From the NCBI GenBank assembly GCA_947378305.1, contig CANCJJ010000003.1, forward strand, positions 62,001 to 126,000: DNA of 64,000 nucleotides, written 5' to 3'. Position 1 is the first letter of the stretch; each line of letters begins with the position of its first letter. This document shows, one piece after another, positions 44,817 through 54,456 of this stretch. This DNA comes from Phenylobacterium aquaticum (GTDB lineage Bacteria; Pseudomonadota; Alphaproteobacteria; Caulobacterales; Caulobacteraceae). The translations under genes and the position numbers were made by a program. The notes beneath the pieces were generated by a model that was given only the letters and a program-made list of their open reading frames with translations, ran no database searches and had not been told where the DNA came from.

Positions 44817-47800
44817 GCCGCTTTCCTAGGCTTAAACCGGCTCCACACCCGACCAAATCTGAGCCCTAAGATTTTCGGTGCGGCCAGCAGGACGGGGGTC
44901 AGGACCAGGGTCAGAAGGGTCGAGAAGGTGAGCCCCCAGACAACGGCAGCAGAGAGCTGCACCCATTGTTCGGAGCCCGGGGCCTGATACTCCAGAACCC
45001 CGTTGCTGAAGTCGGGGTGGAGCTGGAACATCAAGGGCAGGAGGCCAACGACCGTCACCAGAGTGGTCAGCATGACGGGGCGGAACCGCTGGGCGGCTGC
45101 CCGCACGGCGGAATCGTCGGCCTCAAATCCCTGGCGGCGGAGTTGGTAGAAGGTGTCCACGAGGACGATGTTGTGGCCAACCACCACGCCCGCCAGGGCG
45201 ACAACCCCCGTCCCGGCCATGATGACGGAGATATAGTCAAAGGTGTGGGCGAAGTTGATCTGGATCCCCAGCAGGACTCCCACGGTGGAGAGGACGACGG
45301 CGGAGAGGGTGACGACAACCCCATAGAAGCTGTTGAACTGCCAGAGCAGGATGATCATCATCATGAACAAGGAGGCCGTGATGGCCGTCATGAAGAAGAC
45401 AACAGCCTTCTTGCCCTCGTCATCCGCGCCGGAGAATTTCCAGGAGACAGAGCTGTCGAGTCCGGCCTTTTCCAACCAGGGTTTAAGCGCCGCGATCTTC
45501 TGATTGGCGGCAACACCCTTGGGCACATTGGCCTGGATAAGGACGAGTCTCTGTCCGTCCCGCCTCTGGATGCTGGTGACCTGCTGGGCGGGGGTGCGCT
45601 TGACGAAATAGCTCGCGGGCACGGGACCGTTTGGCGTGCCGATCTTCATGCTGTCGAGGGCATCAAGGTTTCGACCCTCGGGCTTGAAGCGCACCCGGAT
45701 ATCCAGCTCATCCTCGGCATCATTCGGCCGGAACCTGCCAACAAGGACGCCACCCGTGGTGTACTGAATGGCCTGGCCCACGGACAGGACGTCCACGCCG
45801 AAGCGCCCCGCCGCCTCGCGGTCTACCGTGAGGTTCCACTCAATTCCGGGGGAGGTGCGGTTATCCTCCAGTTCAATGAGTTGAGGGTCGCTGGCCAGCT
45901 TGGCCTTGATCAGGTCTGCCGCCCTGTTAAGGGGCGCCGGATCGTTGCCCCGCAATTCAACCTGAATGGCCTTGCCGGTCGGGGGGCCGGACTGGGGCTC
46001 GCGGATCTCAACCTCAATGCCCGGAATATGGGCGACCCGCTCACGCACGGTCTTTGAAATATCTGCTCCCCGGAGACCCAGGGCTTGTCTGCCCTCGTAT
46101 TTCAGGAACTCAACCTGGATTGATCCAATGGTGTCATTCGGCCGGCCGGATCGTCCGCCGCCGCCCTGACTGGTCCCCGTTCGCACATAGATCGCGTCGA
46201 CGCCTTTCACCCCAAGGAGCCGGGTCTCGACCTGGTGAACCAGCACGTCCTGGGCCTGGGGGGAGAGGTTGCCCCTGGCCTTAACAAAGACCGTGACCTC
46301 CTCCGGGTCTTCCTCGAGGAAGAATTCCGTTCGGTGCTTTGTATTGGCAAACCAGACGAAGACCACGACGATAATCGCCAGGGTTGTTGCCACGACACGC
46401 AGGGGATGTTGACCCAGAAAGCTGATCGTGCGGGCATACCAGCCCATGAATCCGGTCATTTCACGCGGGTCGCCGTGCTCAGACTTTTCAATCTCGGCAA
46501 GTAATTCGGCACTCGATTCCGGCTTGGTCGCAAAGACCGAGCCAAGGGCGGGCGTAAAGATCAGGGCGACAAAAATGGATGCGCCCAGGACGAAAAACAG
46601 GGTCAGGGGCAGGAAGCTCATGAACTTGCCGGCGATGGAATTCCAGAACATGAAGGGAATGAAGGCGCAAAGGGTGGTCAGTGTGCCGTTCAGCACCGGC
46701 CAGAACATCCGCGTGCCCGCCGCGGCAAAGGCGGCCTCCTTGGAGAGCCCCTCCGCCATCTTGCGCTCAGCATATTCGACAACCACGATCCCGCCGTCCA
46801 CCAGGATACCGACCCCCAGGACCAGACCAAACATGACCATCTGGTTGAGGGTCACATGCATGGCATTCAGCATCAGAAATGCGAGGGCAAAACATACGGG
46901 TATGGCCAGGCCTACCATCAGTCCCTGTCGAATGCCCAGACTGGCCACGATGATCACCATGACCAGGAGGGCGGCTGACAAGAGCCCGCCTTCAAGGACA
47001 AGCAGGGATCGGCTGATGAAGTCGGACTGGTCGAAGGTGTAGGCAACCTTTACCGTTGCGGGCCAGGATTTTTGCTCCTCGCTGACGGCGTTCCGCACCA
47101 TCTTGACGGTCTCAAGAACATTCGCCCCGGCACGTTTCGAGACGTCCAGGGAATAGGCCGGTTGGCCGTTGTATCGGGCAATAAAGGTGGTGTCCTTGAA
47201 GGTCCGGCGAACCTCGCCAATGTCCCCCACCGTGATCAGGCGATCCCCGCTCTTCTTGATGGGGAGGGCCAGAATATCCTCGGGCTTTTCAATGACGCCC
47301 GGCACCTTGATGGCAAACTTGGCCCCGCTGCCGAGCAGGTCCCCCGCTGGAACCAGCTGGTTATTGCGTCCAATGACCTGGGACAGCTCGCCCGTTGTGA
47401 TCTTGTAGGTCTCCATGCGCACGGGATCGACCGTGACTTCCAGGAACTCTTCCCGCCCGCCCGAGAGGCTAGCCTCCATCACGCCCGGTAGGCTTTCCAG
47501 GCGATCCTTCAGCCGGGTTGAAATCCGGACCAGCTCACGCTCCGGTGCGGAGCCCGACAGGACTACGCCGATGACCGGTTCGTCCGCAAAGCTCGCCTCC
47601 TGAATAATGGGCTCTTCCGCGTCAGGCGGGAAGCGGCCCTTGGCCAGATCGACCTTGGCCCGGACGTCTTCCAGGGCCTTGTCCTTGTCGAAGCGGGGTT
47701 CGAATTCCAGGGTGACAAAGGCAGAGCCCTGGCGGGCAACTGCATTCATCTGTTTGATGCCTTCGATACTCTGAAGGTTCGTTTCCAGCGGCTTGACCAG

Positions 47801-47992
47801 GAGCCGCTCGGCATCCTCAGGGCTAACCCCCGGATAGGGAACAATAATGGCCACAAAGGGCAGGGTGATGTTGGGCTGGGCCTCACGCGGCATGGCATTA
47901 TAGGCCAGCAGGCCGAAGATCGATGCGATCAGGGTAATGCCAAGCACAACCTTGCGACGCTTGATGGCACCTTCAATCAGGGGACCGATCAT
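44813..47992 (-). CDS. RND efflux transporter permease (AcrB/HAE type)
   Basis: The 1059-residue protein has twelve membrane helices with two large periplasmic loops. The start I-A-S-I-F-G-L-L-A-Y-N-A-M-P-R-E-A-Q-P-N and V-P-Y-P-G-V-S-P-E-D-A-E are typical. The TM4 proton site reads L-V-D-G-G-I-V-V-V-E, so it has only one of the two AcrB aspartates. The TM10 lysine position reads V-G-H-N-I-V-L-V-D. These variations occur in some alphaproteobacterial RND pumps and imply a different proton path. It is paired with the adaptor gene upstream, and no TolC-type channel gene is in the window. Confidence 0.93.
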   Translation of the reverse strand: MIGPLIEGAIKRRKVVLGITLIASIFGLLAYNAMPREAQPNITLPFVAIIVPYPGVSPEDAERLLVKPLETNLQSIEGIKQMNAVARQGSAFVTLEFEPRFDKDKALEDVRAKVDLAKGRFPPDAEEPIIQEASFADEPVIGVVLSGSAPERELVRISTRLKDRLESLPGVMEASLSGGREEFLEVTVDPVRMETYKITTGELSQVIGRNNQLVPAGDLLGSGAKFAIKVPGVIEKPEDILALPIKKSGDRLITVGDIGEVRRTFKDTTFIARYNGQPAYSLDVSKRAGANVLETVKMVRNAVSEEQKSWPATVKVAYTFDQSDFISRSLLVLEGGLLSAALLVMVIIVASLGIRQGLMVGLAIPVCFALAFLMLNAMHVTLNQMVMFGLVLGVGILVDGGIVVVEYAERKMAEGLSKEAAFAAAGTRMFWPVLNGTLTTLCAFIPFMFWNSIAGKFMSFLPLTLFFVLGASIFVALIFTPALGSVFATKPESSAELLAEIEKSEHGDPREMTGFMGWYARTISFLGQHPLRVVATTLAIIVVVFVWFANTKHRTEFFLEEDPEEVTVFVKARGNLSPQAQDVLVHQVETRLLGVKGVDAIYVRTGTSQGGGGRSGRPNDTIGSIQVEFLKYEGRQALGLRGADISKTVRERVAHIPGIEVEIREPQSGPPTGKAIQVELRGNDPAPLNRAADLIKAKLASDPQLIELEDNRTSPGIEWNLTVDREAAGRFGVDVLSVGQAIQYTTGGVLVGRFRPNDAEDELDIRVRFKPEGRNLDALDSMKIGTPNGPVPASYFVKRTPAQQVTSIQRRDGQRLVLIQANVPKGVAANQKIAALKPWLEKAGLDSSVSWKFSGADDEGKKAVVFFMTAITASLFMMMIILLWQFNSFYGVVVTLSAVVLSTVGVLLGIQINFAHTFDYISVIMAGTGVVALAGVVVGHNIVLVDTFYQLRRQGFEADDSAVRAAAQRFRPVMLTTLVTVVGLLPLMFQLHPDFSNGVLEYQAPGSEQWVQLSAAVVWGLTFSTLLTLVLTPVLLAAPKILGLRFGRVWSRFKPRKAA

Positions 47993-48068
47993 GACTTCCG
48001 ACTCCTCTGCCCTTCAGCCTTGCTGAAGCGCGTCAAAACTTGTTGCCAGCACGCCGCCAAAATGGGGC

Positions 48069-49142
48069 TCAGCGCGATCCGCCGACTTGAACCTTTTGAC
48101 CTTCGGCCACATAGGACTGGCCAACAGTAATGACGCGTACGGTTCCGCGAAGTCCGCTGACCCACATTCCCGTTGGGGTCTCGTCCAGGGCCGTAATGGG
48201 GGCGAAGCCCACCATGCCGTTGCTATCCACAAACCGCACGCCTTGCCGTCCAGCAGCATCCAGAACCACGGCGCTGACCGGGATGAAGTGGGCGGCTCCC
48301 TGGCCAGCGGAGACACTGGCCGTCGCTGACAACCCGGAGCGGGCGGCCGAGCGCGGGTTTGCGGCGGTGATTTCCACCCGGTAGGTCCGGGTCTGCGGAT
48401 CGGCATCCCTGGCAATATACCTCACGGTTCCCTGGAGGACTTCGCCAGAGACGAGAGTCGCCTGTGCCGATGCGCCAACCGGAAACTTGCCCGCTTCGGT
48501 CTCGGGCAAGTCACCGACGACCAGAACGGGGTCGAGCTCAATAATCGACCCACAGGACTGACCAGGGGACAGGTAGGTCCCGATCTCGGCATCGCGGCGG
48601 TCAAACACGCCATTGAAGGGGGCTCGGATATTCATCTGTTCCAGGGCGATCTCTGCCTGTCTCAGCGCAGCCTGGGCGCTGTCGAGATTGGCCTGATCCT
48701 GCAAAACCTGAGTCTGGGACCGATAGCCCTTCTTGGCCAGCTCCACCGAAGCCTCACGACTAAGAATCCGCGATCTGAGCGCCGCTTGCGCCTGGGCCAG
48801 ACTGGCCTCCCGGGCATCGACGTTCAGGCGGCAAAGTATCGTGCCCTTGCGGACATAGGCCCCCTCAGTGGCAGGCGTCGCCGCCACGATCCCGGCCGTT
48901 TCCGACTTCACGATGACGGTACGCGCGCCCTCGGTCCTGGCCCTGAAATTGACGCTGTAGGGGTGGATGGCTTCTTCGACCGTAGCGACCTGAACGCTCG
49001 GAAGGACTGCTGCCGCCACGACGGGTGTCCGCAATTTTTCAGTGTGTCCTCGTGATCTGTTAAGGAGGGTCCCGCCAAGGAAGAACAGGGTCACGAGAGC
49101 CACAGTCACAATCGCAAATAGGTGGTACGACTTCAGACGCAT
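48069..49142 (-). CDS. RND efflux periplasmic adaptor (membrane fusion protein)
   Basis: The 357-residue protein has an N-terminal membrane anchor (residues about 8-26), an HlyD/AcrA-type biotinyl-lipoyl half near residue 86 (A-T-P-A-T-E-G-A-Y-V-R-K-G-T-I-L) and a helical hairpin (A-Q-A-A-L-R-S-R-I-L-S). The second lipoyl half (M-N-I-R-A-P-F-N-G-V-F-D-R) and beta-barrel segments (G-T-V-R-Y-I-A-R-D-A-D-P-Q-T-R-T-Y) follow. It joins the RND permease to an outer-membrane channel. It begins the two-gene operon, 76 bp before the permease start. The upstream gap (49143-49380) holds a small palindrome. Confidence 0.93.
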   Translation of the reverse strand: MRLKSYHLFAIVTVALVTLFFLGGTLLNRSRGHTEKLRTPVVAAAVLPSVQVATVEEAIHPYSVNFRARTEGARTVIVKSETAGIVAATPATEGAYVRKGTILCRLNVDAREASLAQAQAALRSRILSREASVELAKKGYRSQTQVLQDQANLDSAQAALRQAEIALEQMNIRAPFNGVFDRRDAEIGTYLSPGQSCGSIIELDPVLVVGDLPETEAGKFPVGASAQATLVSGEVLQGTVRYIARDADPQTRTYRVEITAANPRSAARSGLSATASVSAGQGAAHFIPVSAVVLDAAGRQGVRFVDSNGMVGFAPITALDETPTGMWVSGLRGTVRVITVGQSYVAEGQKVQVGGSR

Positions 49143-49208
49143 CTGCCTGTTTCCTCGGATCTTGTTCTGTGGTCTTGGACGGGCTTCAGCAAGACCGCCT
49201 TATCATCC

Positions 49209-49221
49209 GCTGCATTGCAGC
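49209..49221. promoter_or_regulatory. Short palindrome upstream of the RND operon, candidate operator
   Basis: GCTGCATTGCAGC: arms GCTGCA and TGCAGC with one central base. It is 67 bp upstream of the adaptor ATG in a 238-bp divergent gap also serving gloA. TetR-like repressors of efflux genes use such operators, but no regulator gene is adjacent. Confidence 0.3.
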
Positions 49222-49380
49222 AAACTCAGTGATGCTGTTGTTCCTTCAAGGCAAATGAATTTCCGGTAAGTCCCCGGTTTTCAGGTCAGACTGTGCCTCT
49301 GATACACCAAGCTTGACCTCGTTTTTGCCAGTCTGCGATGGGGTGTATATGATCCATCAAAAGATCAGAGGGCTTGTTCA

Positions 49381-49821
49381 ATGAAATACCTTCACACCAT
49401 GGTCCGGGTCCGCGATCTGGACGCCTCGCTGGCCTTTTATTGCGACCATCTGGGACTGAAGGAAATTTCCCGAAACGAGAGCCCCCAAGGCCGTTTTACC
49501 CTGATCTTTCTGTGCGCGCCTGGCGACGAGGAACAGGCCAGGGCTGGACGCGCCCCGACAGTGGAACTGACCTACAACTGGGACACTGAGGACTATCAGG
49601 GCGGCAGAAACTTTGGTCATCTTGCCTATGCGGTCGACGACATCTACGCCCTCTGTGCCCGCCTTCAGGGCGCAGGCGTCACCATCAATCGCCCGCCAAG
49701 AGATGGCCGGATGGCCTTTGTAAGGTCACCGGATGGCATATCCATCGAGCTACTGCAGGCCGGACCCGCCCTTCCTCCGGCCGAGCCCTGGCTGTCCATG
49801 GGCAACACTGGGGTTTGGTAG
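49381..49821 (+). CDS. gloA: Lactoylglutathione lyase (glyoxalase I)
   Basis: This is a 146-residue VOC-fold enzyme. The four metal ligands are His5 ([10 protein letters not shown]), Glu62 (T-V-E-L-T-Y-N-W), His80 (N-F-G-H-L-A-Y) and Glu123 (I-S-I-E-L-L-Q), and the glutathione-site [12 protein letters not shown] is intact. It converts the methylglyoxal-glutathione hemithioacetal to S-lactoylglutathione. A second glyoxalase-like (MBL) gene lies at 55645. It is divergent from the RND operon and tail-to-tail with the sulfotransferase gene. Confidence 0.95.
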   Translation: MKYLHTMVRVRDLDASLAFYCDHLGLKEISRNESPQGRFTLIFLCAPGDEEQARAGRAPTVELTYNWDTEDYQGGRNFGHLAYAVDDIYALCARLQGAGVTINRPPRDGRMAFVRSPDGISIELLQAGPALPPAEPWLSMGNTGVW

Positions 49822-49823
49822 AT

Positions 49824-51524
49824 CTAGCCCTCGGAATAGCCGAGTTTTTGCACCCAGGGCTCAAGCACCTCCAGGGCCCTGGCCATGGGAATCGTGTAAC
49901 TTCGCCAGTGACCCGTCCCATCCTTGGACAGGCCCCGGGTCAGTTGCGCCGTTGAGGGCGTGGCCATGGACCGGCTCCGGGTTCTGGCCCCGAAGTCCCG
50001 CATGGCCTCGCGCCATTCCAGGCCGATAAAGGCACAAATCGCCTGAACCTCCCGCTCGAAATCTTCCAGCAGGGCCTCGTGGCGCAGGACCAGCATGTCT
50101 TGGTCCAGTCGGGTCTCCAGCTGGGTCTTGAAGGTCATGACCGAGTCGTAGAACCGGGCCGCCTCTTCCAGGTCCAGGAAGTGATACATGGACGGGCTCA
50201 TCTGGAACCTGCGGCGATAGCAGCTCCAGACCACATCGCGGGGATCGCGCAGGGCAAACAGAACCTTTGCGTCCGGAAAGAGCCGGGCGATCAGGGGCAG
50301 CTTCAGGGTGTTGAGCGGATATCGGTCCAGGAACACCTTTCCAGAGGGCTCGATCCCAGCCTCCCGGACCCGTCGCCAATAGGCGGCCCGGAACATATCC
50401 AATTCAGCCTCGCTGGCCCGGGCCAGGGCATCCAGGTCGTCAGGGTGTCTCATGAATTGCCGGACGCCATCTATCAGGGCATCCTGTTCTTCTAGGGTTA
50501 CCACGTCCTCGTTCCCCGTCAGAGCGACCTCCAGAAGCGTGGTCCCTGATCTCGGGAATCCCATAAGAAAGACATGCGATCGCGGCGAATCTGCCAGGGG
50601 TTTTCCGGCGGGCTTTCGGGCCCAGGCTGAGGCTGTGGTCCTCTGGAAATAGCGGGCCATGCTCTGGGCGTGACCCATGGCCCCGGCCCCTGTGCCGAAC
50701 AGAGGCCCATATTCGGTTCGGAGCGCCGAATTACAGGCGAGATAGGCCGCAAAGGCCTGATCATGTTCGCCGCGCGCCCCCAGAATGTCACCGATCAGGT
50801 TCCGGGCGTCGGCCGCTTCAATCGGGGTGATATGCGGGTCGGTCAGAAGGTGGGCCAGCCGGGCCTCTGCCAGCTCTGGCGTGCCAAGGTCGACCTCGGC
50901 CCGGGCCATGCACATATTCGCTTCAGCGGCCATGGGCGCGCCTTTGAGGACCCGCTCGGCATAGCCCTTGGCTTCGGCATGTGCCCCGCGTCGACTGGCA
51001 AGGCTGGCCAGACCGGTGAGGGACACCGGATGCTCTGGGGCCAGATCGAGGGCGCGCTTGAAGGCCGCTTCGGCACGGTCGCCCAGTCCAATGGCCTGCA
51101 GGGCCTGACCCTGGTTGGCATGGGCAATCGCAAGGTTTGGATCAAGGCCACCAAGGGCTTCGAAACACTCCAGCGCTTCAACAAAACGCTCCAACCTTAG
51201 ATAGACGAGGCCGAGTGCATTGAGGGTTCCCGGGTCTTTCGGGGCCATGGCGCGGGCCTCCAGAAGAACGGCAATCGCATCCTCCGGACGGCCACTCATT
51301 TCCAGCTTTAGCGCGGCGAAATTCAGCAGCATGGGGTGGACGAAGCCCGCCGCCAGGGCTTTGTCGGACTGGACCATGGCCTCCTGGATGTTGCCCTGCC
51401 GGGCAAGGTCCCCGATGGAACGTAGAATCTCAACCGGCGGAACTCTCGGACCGGATGCCTGGGGCGAATTGCCCAGCTTCACCTTCACGCCTGCGGAAAA
51501 GAAGGGTTGTGGTGTCTTGGTCAT
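49824..51524 (-). CDS. TPR-repeat sulfotransferase family protein
   Basis: The 566-residue protein has an N-terminal half of TPR repeats (about residues 60-250, for example A-L-N-A-L-G-L-V-Y-L-R-L-E-R-F-V-E-A-L-E) and a C-terminal sulfotransferase domain. The PAPS-binding loop is F-L-M-G-F-P-R-S-G-T-T-L-L-E near residue 318 and the 3'-phosphate site is F-A-L-R-D-P-R-D-V-V-W-S-C near residue 425. It should transfer sulfate from PAPS to an unknown acceptor, and the TPR half may bind a protein or peptide substrate. It has no signal peptide. Confidence 0.9.
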   Translation of the reverse strand: MTKTPQPFFSAGVKVKLGNSPQASGPRVPPVEILRSIGDLARQGNIQEAMVQSDKALAAGFVHPMLLNFAALKLEMSGRPEDAIAVLLEARAMAPKDPGTLNALGLVYLRLERFVEALECFEALGGLDPNLAIAHANQGQALQAIGLGDRAEAAFKRALDLAPEHPVSLTGLASLASRRGAHAEAKGYAERVLKGAPMAAEANMCMARAEVDLGTPELAEARLAHLLTDPHITPIEAADARNLIGDILGARGEHDQAFAAYLACNSALRTEYGPLFGTGAGAMGHAQSMARYFQRTTASAWARKPAGKPLADSPRSHVFLMGFPRSGTTLLEVALTGNEDVVTLEEQDALIDGVRQFMRHPDDLDALARASEAELDMFRAAYWRRVREAGIEPSGKVFLDRYPLNTLKLPLIARLFPDAKVLFALRDPRDVVWSCYRRRFQMSPSMYHFLDLEEAARFYDSVMTFKTQLETRLDQDMLVLRHEALLEDFEREVQAICAFIGLEWREAMRDFGARTRSRSMATPSTAQLTRGLSKDGTGHWRSYTIPMARALEVLEPWVQKLGYSEG

Positions 51525-51579
51525 GGCGTCTTCCCATCCGGTAGGTGATTCAGATGCACCTTACCCTGAAATATCTTTA

Positions 51580-52656
51580 TCAGCTTGTCTGGCCGTCCGT
51601 GATGCCGACCGGCTCCAGATTATAGTCATGTAACTCGCCCCAGGGGTCTTCGACGACGCATCCTGCTGCCCCTTCGGAAACATAGTTGGGCCCAATGGGA
51701 ACCTTCCCGTGCCCCTCTGGGATGTCCAGAACATAGGTCGGCTGACAGAGCCCGGAATAGGTGCCGCGCAGGGCCTTCATGAGGGCTCGACCCTCTGCAA
51801 TGGTTGTACGGAAATGTCCGGCACCTGGGGCCAGATCACCGTGATGCAGATAGTAGGGTTTGATCCGTGTCTCGACCTGGGCCCGCATCAGATCCCCGAG
51901 GCTTGCCGGGTCGTCATTGATTCCGCGCAGTAGGACGGTCTGGCCCAGCAGGGGAATGCCCGCGTCAACCAGCTTGCCACACGCCGCCCGGGCCTTGTCC
52001 GTAAGCTCCCGGGCATGGTTGATGTGGACGGCTACGTAGACAGCTTTTCCAGGGGCCTTGAGGGCCTGAACCATTTCATCGCTGATTGCGTCGGGATCGA
52101 CGGTCGGCACCCGGGTGTGGAAACGGATCACCCGGATATGCTCAATCGCCTGCAGCCGTGTCATCAGGTCGCGCAACCGGCGGGGGGAGAGGACCAGAGG
52201 GTCGCCTCCGGTCACGATCAGTTCCCAAATCTCCGGATGGGATTCGAGATAGCCGAAAGCGGTTTCCAGCCCCGCCTCTGACAGGGGCCGCAGCCCCTTG
52301 GGCCCAACCATTTCCCGGCGGAAACAAAACCGGCAATAGACGGCGCAGGTGTGGGTGATCTTCAGGAGCGCCCGGTCAGGATAGCGGTGGACTATGCCCT
52401 CCACCGGGCTGTGGGCCGCATCGCCCACCGGGTCCGCCGACTCAAAGGATTCGACCTTCAACTCCGCCACAGTCGGCAGGAATTGGGCACCAATCGGGTC
52501 GAGGGGATCACCAGGGTGGATCAACTCCACCAGGGCAGGGGTAATGGCTATGGCATATTGTTCGGCGACCTGTTCCAGACCCGCGATTTGCTCAGGGGCG
52601 ATCAAGCCCGCCTGAGCGAGGTCGGAAAGACGACGAAGGGTTGGGGCGGCGCTCAT
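51580..52656 (-). CDS. epmB: Lysine 2,3-aminomutase-like radical SAM enzyme (EF-P beta-lysylation, EpmB-type)
   Basis: The 358-residue protein has a radical SAM motif Cys104-x3-Cys108-x2-Cys111 (C-A-V-Y-C-R-F-C-F-R-R-E-M) and the V-T-G-G-D-P-L-V-L-S-P-R-R-L segment of the aminomutase family. A PLP-lysine near the C-terminus is expected (the H-G-K-V-P-I-G-P-N-Y region). EpmB isomerises L-lysine to beta-lysine, which EpmA attaches to EF-P. The gene lies directly downstream of epmA (43 bp) and both face efp, which makes the EF-P role very likely. Confidence 0.9.
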   Translation of the reverse strand: MSAAPTLRRLSDLAQAGLIAPEQIAGLEQVAEQYAIAITPALVELIHPGDPLDPIGAQFLPTVAELKVESFESADPVGDAAHSPVEGIVHRYPDRALLKITHTCAVYCRFCFRREMVGPKGLRPLSEAGLETAFGYLESHPEIWELIVTGGDPLVLSPRRLRDLMTRLQAIEHIRVIRFHTRVPTVDPDAISDEMVQALKAPGKAVYVAVHINHARELTDKARAACGKLVDAGIPLLGQTVLLRGINDDPASLGDLMRAQVETRIKPYYLHHGDLAPGAGHFRTTIAEGRALMKALRGTYSGLCQPTYVLDIPEGHGKVPIGPNYVSEGAAGCVVEDPWGELHDYNLEPVGITDGQTS

Positions 52657-52699
52657 ATCTGCCGGGGTCTATGGCTCAATCTGCGGCCTTGCGCCAGTC

Positions 52700-53755
52700 T
52701 CAAGGGGTGGGTGCGACGGGGCCCCAAAGCACGTCTTCTATGTGGTCTGCCCCTGTGGCCAGCATGACCAGCCGGTCAAATCCCAGGGCAGCCCCGCTTG
52801 CCTGGGGCATTTTTCCCAAGGCACGCAGGAAATCTTCATCCAGAGGATAGCGCTCGCCATAGACCCGCTGCTTCTCGACCATTTCAGCCTCAAGTCGCGC
52901 TCTTTGGACGTCTGGATCGGTGAGTTCGCCGAAGGCATTGGCGAGTTCAACCCTGCAGGCGAAGAGTTCAAAGCGTTCAGCAACACGAGGTTTTCCCGGT
53001 TTTGGTCGTGCCAGGGCCGCCTCGGGAATGGGATATTCTGTCAGAAGGGTGGGGCGGCCCAGGCCAAGATGGGGGTCGACCTTTTCGACCAGTATCCGGC
53101 TGAAGATATCGCTCCAGGTGTCATCGTCAGCGATCCGTATGCCCGCCGAAATCGCCCCGGCCGCCAGATGCGCCCGGTCGGTTCCGCCCTCATCATCGAC
53201 AGATGCCAGAAGGTCGATCCCGGCATACCGATCAAAAGCCTCCTCAAGAGTGAGGTATTCCGGGTCTGCAAACGGATCAGCTGTCTGTCCCCTGAAGGAG
53301 AGGGCCTTTGCCCCAGCAACTTCTGCGGCCATGGCCAGGAGACTGCAACAGTCCGCCATCAGGACTTCATAGCCCTGATCGGCCCGATACCACTCCAGCA
53401 GGGTGAATTCGGGGTGGTGCAGGGGACCTCGTTCCCGGTTTCGCCAGACGCGGGCGAGGTTGAAGATCCGCGTTTCCCCCGCCGCCAGCAGCTTCTTGCA
53501 GGCAAATTCCGGGGAGGTGTGCAGGTAAAGCGGCGCGGACTCTCCCCCCAAGGTCTGAATTTGGGTCTGAAATGCGTGAAGGTGGGCCTCATTGCCGGGG
53601 GAAATCTGCAGGCCCGGGGTCTCGACCTCGGTAAAGTCCCGCTCAGCAAACCAGGTCCTCGTAGCACGGGTCATGGCATTACGGGCCAATAGCCGCGGGC
53701 GACGTTGCGCATGGCGCTCTGGCTGCCACCAAGGGGGAGGAGTTTGGCTGGTCAC
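52700..53755 (-). CDS. epmA: EF-P lysine aminoacylase EpmA (GenX/PoxA)
   Basis: This 351-residue enzyme is a class II lysyl-tRNA synthetase-like protein without the tRNA anticodon domain. Motif 2 is [20 protein letters not shown] and motif 3 is [15 protein letters not shown]. It ligates beta-lysine to the conserved lysine of elongation factor P. It begins 113 bp from the divergent efp gene, and epmB follows it. Confidence 0.93.
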   Translation of the reverse strand: MTSQTPPPWWQPERHAQRRPRLLARNAMTRATRTWFAERDFTEVETPGLQISPGNEAHLHAFQTQIQTLGGESAPLYLHTSPEFACKKLLAAGETRIFNLARVWRNRERGPLHHPEFTLLEWYRADQGYEVLMADCCSLLAMAAEVAGAKALSFRGQTADPFADPEYLTLEEAFDRYAGIDLLASVDDEGGTDRAHLAAGAISAGIRIADDDTWSDIFSRILVEKVDPHLGLGRPTLLTEYPIPEAALARPKPGKPRVAERFELFACRVELANAFGELTDPDVQRARLEAEMVEKQRVYGERYPLDEDFLRALGKMPQASGAALGFDRLVMLATGADHIEDVLWGPVAPTP

Positions 53756-53868
53756 GCTGTGTCTCTGATCCGGGTCTGACGAAGATAATTGGCGATTCGG
53801 CCGCTGATGTTGTAGGTCCCCGACAAAGCCGCGCCTTGCGGCACCCTATAGGCTTAAGGACGCATAAC

Positions 53869-54435
53869 GTGAAGGTTGCCGCCAGTTCGCTCCGCAAAGG
53901 TTCCGTTGTCGACATGGAAGGGCGTCTTTATGTCGTCCTGACGGCGGAAAACATCCATCCGGGCAAGGGCACGCCCGTGACCCAGCTGAACATGCGCCGG
54001 ATTTCCGACGGGGTTAAGGTATCCGAGCGCTGGCGGACTACCGAGCAGGTCGAGCGCGCCTTTGTGGACGACCGCCCCTACAGCTTTCTCTACCAGGACG
54101 GTGAAGGCTATCACTTCATGAACCCTGAATCCTTCGATCAGGTCGTGGTGCCAGAGGATGTCGTGGGCGAAGCCGCTCCCTGGCTGCAGGACGGCATGAT
54201 TGTCACCCTGTCCACCCATGAAGGCGTTCCTATCGCCCTTGAGTTACCACGCCTCGTCACGGTCGAGATCGTTGAAACCGAGCCTGCGGTGAAGAACCAG
54301 ACGGCCTCGTCGTCCTACAAGCCTGCCATCCTAGCCAATGGTGCACGGATCATGGTTCCGCCCTATATCGCCGCAGGGACGCGCGTCGTTATTCTCACTG
54401 AGGACGGCTCCTATCAGGAACGCGCTAAGGACTAG
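53869..54435 (+). CDS. efp: Elongation factor P
   Basis: The start is the GTG at 53869: TTAAGGA at 53854-53860 has 8-bp spacing and the protein then begins [11 protein letters not shown] as in other EF-P proteins. The 188-residue protein has the KOW-like domain 1 with the modified Lys33 in I-H-P-G-K-G-T-P (Escherichia coli Lys34). The OB domains contain P-E-S-F-D-Q-V and, near the end, [15 protein letters not shown]. It rescues ribosomes stalled at polyproline. The modification genes epmA and epmB face it. Confidence 0.96.
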   Translation: MKVAASSLRKGSVVDMEGRLYVVLTAENIHPGKGTPVTQLNMRRISDGVKVSERWRTTEQVERAFVDDRPYSFLYQDGEGYHFMNPESFDQVVVPEDVVGEAAPWLQDGMIVTLSTHEGVPIALELPRLVTVEIVETEPAVKNQTASSSYKPAILANGARIMVPPYIAAGTRVVILTEDGSYQERAKD

Positions 54436-54456
54436 GTCCGGACAGGCCTCGGGCCG

